NCBI GenBank assembly: GCA_002348465.1
Contig: DEBI01000063.1
Coordinates: 1 to 17,556 of the forward strand
Length of the DNA: 17,556 bases
From: Gemmatimonadales bacterium UBA2960
Lineage (GTDB): Bacteria > Gemmatimonadota > Gemmatimonadetes > Longimicrobiales > Gaopeijiaceae
Direction of reading: 5' to 3'
The notes below the pieces were generated by a model that was not told the DNA's origin, ran no database searches, and saw nothing but the letters and a program-made list of their open reading frames with translations. Shown piece by piece: positions 1 to 7,240 of the stretch. Numbering within the stretch: the stretch's first letter is position 1; every line of letters starts with the position of its first letter. The position numbers and the translations under genes were made by a program.

Positions 1-729
1 CAGGCTACTCAGATGTTCGGGACGATTCTGGAGAATGTGGTTCTAGACCAAAAAACTCGAGCAGTCGACTATGCTGATGGCTCTATAACTGAAAATACGC
101 GCGCTTCGTACCCTATCCACTACATCCCCAATGCTGTGCTGCCCAGTCGTGGAGAACATCCCGAAAACATTGTATTTCTGACGGCGGACGCATTTGGTGT
201 GCTGCCGCCGATCTCAAGACTTACGCCTCAACAAGCCATGTACCACTTCCTTTCTGGATACACAGCCAAGGTAGCGGGCACGGAGCGGGGTGTGACCGAG
301 CCTATAGCAACTTTTAGCGCTTGTTTTGGCGCCCCATTTCTGCCTCAGCATCCAGGAGTTTATGCTGAAATGTTGGGAGATAAGCTGCGCGAGCATGGGG
401 CTACGGTATGGCTTGTAAATACTGGATGGAGCGGTGGTGGTTATGGGGTCGGAGGGCGAATGAGGCTCGACCACACAAGGTCTATGGTGAATGCTGCCTT
501 AGGGGGCCAGCTTGACGATGTGGAGTATCTTAGGGATCCTGTTTTTGGACTAGCAATCCCTTCCACAGTCTCGGGTGTACCCGACGAGGTTCTACAGCCG
601 CGGGGCACTTGGTCTGATGGGACAGCGTACGATGTTTCTGCGAGCAAGCTTGCAGATATGTTTAGGAAAAATTTCGAGAAGTTTGCGGATCGGGTGTCCG
701 ATGAAGTGAGGGCAGCCGGACCTGAGTGA
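1..729 (+). CDS. pckA: Phosphoenolpyruvate carboxykinase (ATP), C-terminal part (5' truncated by window edge)
   Basis: Cytosolic gluconeogenic enzyme that converts oxaloacetate and ATP to phosphoenolpyruvate, CO2 and ADP. The reading frame is open from base 1, so the gene starts outside the window. About 242 of the roughly 530-540 residues usual for the family are present. Seen in the sequence: a FGTILENVVLD block near the left edge, NTRASYPI, the long conserved block FLTADAFGVLPPISRLTP, YHFLSGYTAKVAGTE, FSACFGAPFLP, and NTGWSGGGYGVGGRM followed by a basic TR. These match the ATP-dependent (bacterial/plant) PckA family rather than the GTP-dependent one. The protein ends in AAGPE at a TGA, much like E. 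coli PckA. The next gene is about 195 bases away, beyond a hairpin at 777-800, so pckA is probably the last gene of its transcript. Identity is secure; the catalytic N-terminal half cannot be judged here. Confidence 0.96.
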   Translation, partial: QATQMFGTILENVVLDQKTRAVDYADGSITENTRASYPIHYIPNAVLPSRGEHPENIVFLTADAFGVLPPISRLTPQQAMYHFLSGYTAKVAGTERGVTEPIATFSACFGAPFLPQHPGVYAEMLGDKLREHGATVWLVNTGWSGGGYGVGGRMRLDHTRSMVNAALGGQLDDVEYLRDPVFGLAIPSTVSGVPDEVLQPRGTWSDGTAYDVSASKLADMFRKNFEKFADRVSDEVRAAGPE

Positions 730-776
730 GGAAAAATCTCTCTAGGTCTTTCGCAACGCTCGAGTAGTAACTGATC

Positions 777-800
777 CAGGACTAATTCTTAGTCGTCCTG
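777..800 (+). terminator. Hairpin after pckA, possible transcription terminator
   Basis: CAGGACTAA pairs with TTA and GTCCTG around a TTC loop, giving nine base pairs interrupted by a 3-base bulge (GTC); an alternative 6-bp form pairs GACTAA with TTAGTC. It lies 48 bases after the pckA stop. Only a weak T-rich run (TGATTTCCTCC) follows, so intrinsic termination is plausible but not strong. Confidence 0.4.
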
Positions 801-838
801 TGATTTCCTCCGGTTTCTGCAGAATCAATTTGTTGGGC

Positions 839-867
839 ATGCGGTATAGGGAGCGCTTCGCCCGCAT
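839..867 (+). promoter_or_regulatory. Inverted repeat in the leader of the M24 peptidase gene
   Basis: ATGCGG at 839-844 is matched by CCGCAT at 862-867, with a smaller GCG-CTT-CGC hairpin inside. It sits 16 bases before the first possible ATG (883) and 58 before the preferred one (925). It could be an operator, or a leader structure affecting translation. No convincing -35/-10 pair was seen with it. Role unknown. Confidence 0.25.
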
Positions 868-924
868 AGGGATTAGCTTCGGATGCGTACTCCCAAGTGG
901 CCCGTCCTCACGATACGACTCGAC

Positions 925-2322
925 ATGAGAATTTCATTTCAGCACGCGATCTCAGTACTTACCTTCTTGGCTCTATTAATTGCAGCCCCAGTAGCTTCTC
1001 AGGCGCCATCCTATGTACCAGAGGATGCCGCTGCCCGTTACCACCCACTTCCATCCCTGCGCGAGCAGGCTACTGAGCAACAGGAGTGGTTGCGACTGCG
1101 ATTGACGCGTGTGTTGCCGGCGCTTATGGCCGAGTACGATGTTGATATGTGGATTCTCTCGATGCGCGAGTATGGTGAGGATCCCGTCTTTCGGGCTATT
1201 GCATCACCGACGACCTTCGCAGCGCGACGCCGTTCGATTTATGTCTTCACGCGTCAAGATGACGGCACTGTAGAGCGCCTAGCGCTCGGTGGAACGAGTC
1301 AGGGGGGGATGTTCGAAGCCTTTAGGTCGACGCGACCGGCCCCGACCCAGCCTACGGCAGAGCTAGTGGGTAACGAGCAGTGGAATCTTCTAAGGGAGGT
1401 AGTCGAGGATCGTGACCCTGAAAATATCGTCCTCAACATTGATCCCGTATGGGCTTTTTCAGACGGCCTAGGTGCGGGTGAGGCCGAGGTACTTTTGGAA
1501 GCTCTCGGTAACGAGTACTCAGGTAGAGTGAAGCGTGAGCCGCGACTTGCGATGAATTATATATCTCTTCGTTTGCCTGAGATGATGCCTCGTTATCGAA
1601 AGATAGAGGAAAGTGTGCATGCCCTGATCTCTGAGGCTTTTTCCAATTCTGTGATAACCCCCGGCGTAACAACGACGGATGACGTCGTTTGGTGGATGCG
1701 CCAAAAACTGAGAGATCTGGGTTACACCACTTGGTTTCAGACGTCCGTTAATGTCCAGCGAGCGGGGAGTCTGCCATCAGCGCCAGGTGTGGGTGGGTCA
1801 ACCGTGATCCAGCCTGGTGACCTTCTTTGGACGGATTTCGGGTTGGTTGCTATGAACCTGCACACAGATACGCAGCACCTTGGGTACGTTCTAAGAGAGG
1901 GAGAGACCGATGCTCCCAATGGGCTCAAGCAGTGTTTGGCGAATTCGAACCGGCTGCAGGACATACTTCTAGCGCACATGAAGCCAGGTCTCACGGGCAA
2001 CGAGGTCTTAGCCAATACGCTTGCTCAAATGCGCAGCGAGGGGATTGATGGAACAGTCTACACACACCCGATTGGAGATCATGGACATGGGGCGGGACCT
2101 CTTATCGGACGGTGGGATGCGCAGGAGGGGGTTGCAGTCCGTGGCGACGCGGTCATGCTTCCAAACGTCTGGCATTCGATAGAGTTGCAGACCACGACGC
2201 CGATCCCAGAATGGGACGGAAAGCCTGCTTCGTGCCGACAAGAAGAGGAAGCATATCTTGCCGAGGATGGAAGTCGCCACTGGGTCTACCGACGTCAGAG
2301 CCGATTCCATTTGGTCTGGTAG
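925..2322 (+). CDS. Exported M24 family metallopeptidase (Xaa-Pro aminopeptidase-like)
   Basis: Predicted pita-bread metallopeptidase, probably an aminopeptidase acting on peptides outside the cytoplasm. From the ATG at 925 the protein has 465 residues and opens with a signal peptide (MRISFQHA, then a hydrophobic core, AAPVASQA). An in-frame ATG at 883 would add 14 residues before it; neither start has a clear ribosome binding site, and I prefer 925 because it gives a normal signal peptide. Residues about 40-220 look like the creatinase N-terminal domain, the rest like the M24 catalytic domain. Aligning by eye to E. coli aminopeptidase P, the five metal ligands appear to be Asp304 (WTDFG), Asp315 (HTDTQH), His388 (GHGAG), Glu420 (SIELQ) and Glu440 (QEEEAYLAEDG). 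The second-shell His that usually follows the ligand His by seven residues is not seen. A MATE exporter gene follows after 45 bases. Family is confident; proline specificity is not shown. Confidence 0.85.
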   Translation: MRISFQHAISVLTFLALLIAAPVASQAPSYVPEDAAARYHPLPSLREQATEQQEWLRLRLTRVLPALMAEYDVDMWILSMREYGEDPVFRAIASPTTFAARRRSIYVFTRQDDGTVERLALGGTSQGGMFEAFRSTRPAPTQPTAELVGNEQWNLLREVVEDRDPENIVLNIDPVWAFSDGLGAGEAEVLLEALGNEYSGRVKREPRLAMNYISLRLPEMMPRYRKIEESVHALISEAFSNSVITPGVTTTDDVVWWMRQKLRDLGYTTWFQTSVNVQRAGSLPSAPGVGGSTVIQPGDLLWTDFGLVAMNLHTDTQHLGYVLREGETDAPNGLKQCLANSNRLQDILLAHMKPGLTGNEVLANTLAQMRSEGIDGTVYTHPIGDHGHGAGPLIGRWDAQEGVAVRGDAVMLPNVWHSIELQTTTPIPEWDGKPASCRQEEEAYLAEDGSRHWVYRRQSRFHLVW

Positions 2323-2367
2323 TAGGGGACTGACTAGCCCAATCCTGACGTAGACGAGGATGGTGAG

Positions 2368-3777
2368 GTGAATAGCACGGGGAAACCCTTTGATCGATCT
2401 ATAGTCGAGGGCCCTATACGAGGGGCGGTGTGGAAGCTCGCTTGGCCTACGATGCTTCAGAACATCATAGGAGGGCTTCAGGGCATAGTGGACCATGCGA
2501 TGGTAGGCAACTATGTCGGCTACGTGGGGAATGCTGCTATCGGTGTGTCTTGGCAGATCTTTCTCGTAGTCATCGTGTTCATCTCATCTTTGTTCACGGG
2601 CATGGGCGTGTTGGTCGCTCGCTTTACTGGGGCCAATGAGCCCGACAAGGTTAATCGGACGGTATACCAAGCTTTTCTGACGGCAGTGATGCTTGTCGCC
2701 TTTGTTTTGGCGCCCATCGGTTGGGTTTTTTCTCCGGTACTTCTTGAACTGGTAAACGCAACAGCAGAGGTTCAGGCCGAAGCGTTGCCCTACCTCCGAA
2801 CGATGTTCGTTTTTTCTTTCGGGATGCTTCTCTTTTTCATGTTCTCAGGGGCTCTACGCTCGGCCGGAGATGCTCAGACTCCGATGCGACTCGGGATCGC
2901 GATGACACTGCTGAACATTGGGCTCAATGTCATTCTGATTCGCGGCCTCGGCCCAGTGCCTGCGTTTGGCACCCTGGGTGCCGCGATGGGCACTGTGATT
3001 GCGGGTGCTGTTGTGTCTATTTACGCGCTTGTGAACCTGTTTGGTGGCCGTTGGGTCGTAGCGTTTCACCGAAACATGGAGTGGAAACCGGACTGGAATA
3101 TTATTCGAGAATTGTTCCGCTTTGGCCTCCCGACTGGGATTCAAGGTGTAGCGATGAACATTGGCGGTGTGCTGCTCCTCGCATTTATTGGTTCACTGGC
3201 GACCAGTGCCCAAGCTCAGGCAGCATATGTTGTGAGTTACACGCAACTGTTCTCGTTTATAACGTGGACATCTGTGGGCATCATGGGGGCGACCGCTGCG
3301 GTTGCAGGCCAGAATCTCGGTGCGGGAAAGCCCGATCGGACTGCTAAATCGGTCAACGTTGCCGCGGGTTTTGGCCTTTCCCTAGCCGCGGTTATTGGTC
3401 TCACTTTTCTGCTGATACCCGACCATCTCCTTGGAATTTTCGGGATGAACGATCCGGTGGTACAAGGACTCGCTGTGGAACTCCTGAGATACCTCGCCTT
3501 ATCTGGACTCTTTATAACTGTCGCGCTTGCATATACAGGAGGCTTGCAGGGCACCGGAGATACCAAAAGCCCAATGTACATTTCGATCGTCTCTCAGATG
3601 ATCATCCCACTGGGGATGTGCTGGACTATCCAGACGTTCTCTACCCTTGATCCACATGAGATCTGGATGGCCATAGTGTTGGGGCACTTCGCCCGGATGT
3701 TACTCAGCATGGTGGCGTTCAGGCGCGGGCACTGGAGTGAGATCCGAGTAGATATTGGGGGTGCGGAGTCGGCCTGA
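2368..3777 (+). CDS. MATE family multidrug/metabolite efflux transporter
   Basis: Inner-membrane exporter of the MATE family (NorM/DinF/YeeO-like), which expels organic cations or metabolites using a Na+ or H+ gradient. The 469 residues are the normal length and contain about twelve hydrophobic segments in two halves. The family signature occurs once in each half: ALRSAGDAQTP near residues 162-172 and GGLQGTGDTKSP near 391-402. The N terminus (GAVWKLAWPTMLQNIIGGLQGIVDHAMVG, residues about 19 to 47) fits the first helix. The start is a GTG preceded by GAGGA at 2356-2360, seven bases upstream; the nearby ATG at 2360 runs straight into a stop. It sits 45 bases after the M24 peptidase gene, so the two may be co-transcribed. 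Substrate cannot be read from the sequence. Family assignment is secure. Confidence 0.93.
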   Translation: MNSTGKPFDRSIVEGPIRGAVWKLAWPTMLQNIIGGLQGIVDHAMVGNYVGYVGNAAIGVSWQIFLVVIVFISSLFTGMGVLVARFTGANEPDKVNRTVYQAFLTAVMLVAFVLAPIGWVFSPVLLELVNATAEVQAEALPYLRTMFVFSFGMLLFFMFSGALRSAGDAQTPMRLGIAMTLLNIGLNVILIRGLGPVPAFGTLGAAMGTVIAGAVVSIYALVNLFGGRWVVAFHRNMEWKPDWNIIRELFRFGLPTGIQGVAMNIGGVLLLAFIGSLATSAQAQAAYVVSYTQLFSFITWTSVGIMGATAAVAGQNLGAGKPDRTAKSVNVAAGFGLSLAAVIGLTFLLIPDHLLGIFGMNDPVVQGLAVELLRYLALSGLFITVALAYTGGLQGTGDTKSPMYISIVSQMIIPLGMCWTIQTFSTLDPHEIWMAIVLGHFARMLLSMVAFRRGHWSEIRVDIGGAESA

Positions 3778-3789
3778 CATAACCTCCCC

Positions 3790-3808
3790 GTGCACCTCGC
3801 GGTGGCAC
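3790..3808 (+). other. Small hairpin between the MATE and EVE genes
   Basis: GTGCACC pairs with GGT(G)GCAC around a TCGC loop: seven base pairs with one bulged G, 12 bases after the MATE stop. No T tract follows, so it is a poor intrinsic terminator. It may be chance. Confidence 0.2.
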
Positions 3809-3866
3809 CGTTCGGCCCCCATTATCACCGTATCCAGTCACTAAGAACGGGACACTGAGTGCATAG

Positions 3867-4334
3867 ATGGCAAAGCAATACTGGCTGATGAAATCCGAGC
3901 CCTACGTCTACTCGATTGAAGACCTCGAGCGGGACGGCTCGACGTGTTGGGAGGGGGTAAGGAACTACAAGGCGCGCAACAATATGCGTGAGATGAAGGT
4001 GGGCGACGAAGTCCTCTACTATCACTCGAATGCCAAGCCCCCGGGGGTTGTGGGCATAGCCCGCGTTTGCAAGGAGGCCTATCCCGACCACTACGCTTTC
4101 GAGAAGGGACATACGTATTTCGATGCTAAATCCGACCCAGAAAACCCGCGCTGGTACATGGTCGACGTTGAGTTCGTATCGAAGGTCGATGATGTCGAGC
4201 AGCCACTGTCTCTGCACCAGATTAAGGCCGACGATAAACTTTTGGATATGGAACTGATCCGGTACGGAAGACTGTCTGTACAGTCGGTGAAAAAGTCTGA
4301 GTTTGACTATGTGAAGAAGTTGGCGGGTCTTTGA
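3867..4334 (+). CDS. EVE domain-containing protein (PUA-like fold, THYN1 type)
   Basis: Small soluble protein of 155 residues that is almost entirely one EVE domain, a PUA/YTH-related fold whose members are linked to recognition of modified bases in DNA or RNA. The match to the stand-alone thymocyte nuclear protein 1 group runs end to end: YWLMKSEP at the N terminus, the VRNYKARNNMREMKVGDEVL block, YYHSN, PPGVVGIARV, EAYPDHYAFE, PRWYMVDVEF and a C-terminal GRLSVQSV. The length is normal for bacterial stand-alone members. The start at 3867 is fixed by the YWLMKSEP motif close behind it, although there is no strong ribosome binding site. Its stop overlaps the TTG proposed as start of the P1 peptidase gene (TTGA, 4331-4334), suggesting coupled translation. 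No restriction or defence gene is nearby, so a housekeeping role is more likely than defence. Exact ligand unknown. Confidence 0.93.
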   Translation: MAKQYWLMKSEPYVYSIEDLERDGSTCWEGVRNYKARNNMREMKVGDEVLYYHSNAKPPGVVGIARVCKEAYPDHYAFEKGHTYFDAKSDPENPRWYMVDVEFVSKVDDVEQPLSLHQIKADDKLLDMELIRYGRLSVQSVKKSEFDYVKKLAGL

Positions 4335-5674
4335 TCCGCGCTCGTCCTGCATCCGAGAAGCCGAGTGGAGTTGAGGCACGCGCGCGGGCAGCTTTGCAGG
4401 GCTCGATCTATTGGGCTCTAGCAGCTTGCAAACTGGGAGTCATGTTAATGCTCTCGTCTGGGGCGGCTGAGGGGCAGAAAGTCCCGGACGCTAGGGCGCT
4501 CGGCGTTCACCTCACAGGTGAACCTGGTCCGAACAATGCAATCACAGACGTCGCTGGTGTCGAGGTTGGACATACGACGATCATCCAGGGTGAGGGACAA
4601 CTCGTTGTTGGAGAGGGCCCAGTTCGGACAGGTGTTACGGCGATTCTTCCGCGCGGTCGGGAATCTGGAGATTCGGTCTTTGCTGCTTGGTTCAGCTTGA
4701 ATGGCAACGGTGAAATGACGGGTACCACCTGGATTGAGCATTCAGGGATTCTAGAAGGCCCGATCATGATCACGAACACTCATAGCGTGGGAGTAGTACG
4801 CGACGCTGTTATAGCTTGGCAGAGGGATCGGGATCCGACGTTTCTATGGGCGTTACCTGTTGTGGCCGAGACTTATGACGGGAGCCTCAATGACATAAAT
4901 GGTTTCCATGTCACCGCAGAACACACTTTTGATGCATTGGACGGTGCCCGTGGAGGCGCAGTTTCTCAGGGTGCGGTCGGCGGTGGAACTGGGATGCGCT
5001 GCCATGGCTTTAAGGGAGGAATCGGTTCCTCTTCTCGACTGGTTGGGCCTTATACTGTCGGGATTTTGGTGCAGTGTAACCAGGGCTTAAGAGAGGACCT
5101 GAGGATCTCTGGCGTTCCTGTAGGGGAGATGTTACCAGAGCCGTCATCTTGCTATGCAGATCGATCAATTCCTGCCGCCGTGCGTAGGAGCGGAGTGCCG
5201 TGGTGCATGCGCCCCAGTGGTGAGCCTCCCGATGCCCTTCTCGACAGCGGAGGTTTACTTGAGCCCATCCCGGAGGGAGCGGGGTCGATCATTATTGTGC
5301 TCGCGACAGATGCGCCGCTCCTCCCAACTCAAATCAAGCGACTAGTCACACGGACCACTATGGGCCTCGCTCGAGTCGGCGGCATGGGCTATAACGGGTC
5401 TGGAGATATTTTCATCGGCTTTTCGACAGCGAACCGTGCGGCGGCGGCCGACCGGGCTGAAGTGACTGGATTGGAGATGATACCGAATGATCAACTCAAC
5501 GGGTTGATTGCATCTTCAGTGCACGCAACCGAGGAGGCGATCCTCAATGCGATGCTGGCTGCCGAGACGCTTACCGGGATCAACGGTTATACGGTCCCGG
5601 CGCTTCCCGAGGACCGACTCACAGAGATCATGTCTAGGGTGAATAGTGCCCTAGGCGATCTTCGACGGAAGTAG
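4331..5674 (+). CDS. Exported P1 family (DmpA/BapA-type) aminopeptidase
   Basis: Self-cleaving N-terminal-nucleophile hydrolase of the P1 family (L-aminopeptidase D-Ala-esterase/amidase, beta-peptidyl aminopeptidase). Such enzymes remove N-terminal residues, in some members beta-amino acids, from short peptides and amides. Family blocks seen: GPNNAITDVAGVEVGHTTI near residues 62-80, GGGTGMRCHGFKGGIG near 217-232, and GSIIIVLATDAPLLP, where Ser319 should be the nucleophile formed by cleavage after Gly318. NGSGDIFIGFS near the C terminus also fits. The start is uncertain: TTG at 4331 overlaps the EVE stop and gives 447 residues with an Arg-rich head before a hydrophobic stretch (about residues 24-43) that resembles a signal peptide. 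TTG at 4394 would shorten the head; ATG at 4443 would cut into the hydrophobic stretch. A periplasmic location is therefore likely but inferred. It lies 40 bases before a semialdehyde dehydrogenase gene. Family is confident; beta-peptide specificity is a hypothesis from context. Confidence 0.9.
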   Translation: MIRARPASEKPSGVEARARAALQGSIYWALAACKLGVMLMLSSGAAEGQKVPDARALGVHLTGEPGPNNAITDVAGVEVGHTTIIQGEGQLVVGEGPVRTGVTAILPRGRESGDSVFAAWFSLNGNGEMTGTTWIEHSGILEGPIMITNTHSVGVVRDAVIAWQRDRDPTFLWALPVVAETYDGSLNDINGFHVTAEHTFDALDGARGGAVSQGAVGGGTGMRCHGFKGGIGSSSRLVGPYTVGILVQCNQGLREDLRISGVPVGEMLPEPSSCYADRSIPAAVRRSGVPWCMRPSGEPPDALLDSGGLLEPIPEGAGSIIIVLATDAPLLPTQIKRLVTRTTMGLARVGGMGYNGSGDIFIGFSTANRAAAADRAEVTGLEMIPNDQLNGLIASSVHATEEAILNAMLAAETLTGINGYTVPALPEDRLTEIMSRVNSALGDLRRK

Positions 5675-5714
5675 TAAAAGTCTTTTAATCACCTCTCATT
5701 CAACCTCAGTGATC

Positions 5715-7205
5715 ATGGGCTCACTTGTTCAGAACTACATCGGAGGAGGATGGCGCTCGGCGTCGTCAACCGAGACTCACTCAGTAAAGAACCCGGCGTC
5801 GGGAGCAGAGATTGCCCAAGTACCTCTCTCAACGTCTTCAGACGTCGACGCGGCGGTTCAAGCCGCGAAGGCTGCTTTTCCCGGATGGCGCGCGACGCCT
5901 TCTCCGGTACGGGCTCGTGTTCTCTTCCGGTTAAAAGCGTTGCTAGAAGAGCATAAGGAAGAACTGGCGGTGCAACTGACCAAGGAGCACGGGAAGATCC
6001 TAGCAGAGACACGCGGGGAAGTGCAGCGTGGAATTGAGAACGTTGAACACGCTTGCGGTGTTCCCACACTGATGATGGGTGACACGGTTGAAGAGATTTC
6101 CAAAGGCATCGACTCAGCGTCCTGGCGCCAGCCTCTCGGCGTCTTCGGTATTATCACACCTTATAACTTCCCGGTAATGATCCCTCTGTGGTTTTGGCCC
6201 TACGCAGTTGCAACAGGAAATACCGTGGTGCTTAAGCCCAGTGAGCAAGATCCCCTCACGCACCAGAAGATAGTGGACCTTGCTAGGGAGGCTGGGCTTC
6301 CGGACGGCGTCTTGAATGTCGTACACGGTGGCCGTGAGGTTGTCGAAACGATGTGTGACCATCCTGATATAGAGGGTGTCTCGTTCGTGGGCTCGAGTGA
6401 TGTGGCGAAGATAGTTTACACGCGTGCTGGAGCCGCTGGGAAACGCGTGCAGACGCTCGGCGGTGCGAAGAACTTCCTGATCGTCATGCCCGATGCGGAT
6501 ATGGACGCGACGCTGGATGCGTGCGCTGGTTCCATTTTTGGATCGTCAGGTCAGCGCTGCTTGGCTGGAAGCGTTGTCGTCGGCATTGGAGACGCGCATC
6601 ACCAGATCCGTGAGCGAATCCTTGATTATGCCTCTTCAATCCGCATAGGGGACGGACTCGAAAGCACAACACAGATGGGCCCAGTCATTTCTGGCACACA
6701 TCGCGACAGGGTGAAAGAGTTTATCAGCCAGGGTGTATCGGATGGAGCGACTCTCGCTCTGGATGGCCGAGATGCCACTGTTGAGGGGCTTGAAGGTGGC
6801 TACTGGGTAGGCCCTACAGTCTTCGAAAATGTTTCACCAAGTATGTCGATTGTGAGTGAGGAGATCTTTGGCCCAGTGGCTAGTATCAATCGAGCCGACA
6901 GCGTCGAGGATGCGATTGAGATGATGCACAGCAATCGTTACGGGAACGCTTGCTCACTCTTCACTACGAGCGGTCATGCAGCACGTGAGTTCCGCTACCA
7001 GGCGGGAATAAGCATGGTTGGCATCAACATTGGAGTTGCCGCACCGATGGCATTTTTCCCGTTTGGTGGCTCAAGACAGTCGTTTTTTGGTGATCTCAAG
7101 GCTGCGGGTAAAGACGGCATCGCATTCTATACCGATCAGCGTGTGGTGATCTCACGCTGGTCGGCGGTAAAGGCTGACCCGCACAACCTGCCGAAAAACA
7201 GCTGA
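5715..7205 (+). CDS. mmsA: CoA-acylating methylmalonate-semialdehyde dehydrogenase
   Basis: Cytosolic aldehyde dehydrogenase superfamily member that oxidises methylmalonate semialdehyde (valine and thymine breakdown) or malonate semialdehyde (beta-alanine breakdown) with NAD+ and CoA, releasing CO2 and giving propionyl-CoA or acetyl-CoA. The 496 residues match the family length. Seen: YIGGGWR at the N terminus, the PLGVFGIITPYNFPVMIPLWF and GNTVVLKPSEQDP blocks of the cofactor site, FVGSSDVAKIVY, and the catalytic cysteine in FGSSGQRCLAG (Cys282). At the place where ordinary aldehyde dehydrogenases have the general-base Glu of ELGGK, this protein has LGGAKN, as CoA-acylating MMSDHs do. The ATG at 5715 is preferred; a GTG at 5709 adds two residues, and neither has a ribosome binding site. 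An aminotransferase gene 35 bases downstream could supply its substrate. Confidence 0.93.
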   Translation: MGSLVQNYIGGGWRSASSTETHSVKNPASGAEIAQVPLSTSSDVDAAVQAAKAAFPGWRATPSPVRARVLFRLKALLEEHKEELAVQLTKEHGKILAETRGEVQRGIENVEHACGVPTLMMGDTVEEISKGIDSASWRQPLGVFGIITPYNFPVMIPLWFWPYAVATGNTVVLKPSEQDPLTHQKIVDLAREAGLPDGVLNVVHGGREVVETMCDHPDIEGVSFVGSSDVAKIVYTRAGAAGKRVQTLGGAKNFLIVMPDADMDATLDACAGSIFGSSGQRCLAGSVVVGIGDAHHQIRERILDYASSIRIGDGLESTTQMGPVISGTHRDRVKEFISQGVSDGATLALDGRDATVEGLEGGYWVGPTVFENVSPSMSIVSEEIFGPVASINRADSVEDAIEMMHSNRYGNACSLFTTSGHAAREFRYQAGISMVGINIGVAAPMAFFPFGGSRQSFFGDLKAAGKDGIAFYTDQRVVISRWSAVKADPHNLPKNS

Positions 7206-7240
7206 TGGATAACATCGTCGCGTTCCAGTGTGGCGACTAA

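Noticed and set aside
3867..4334. EVE domain protein as part of a defence system
   Set aside because: It has no fused or neighbouring McrB-like GTPase, nuclease or methyltransferase, and it is the common stand-alone THYN1-type form.
5675..5708. AAAAGTCTTTT as a terminator after the P1 peptidase gene
   Set aside because: It forms only a 4-bp A-T stem, far too weak, and the next gene starts within 40 bases.
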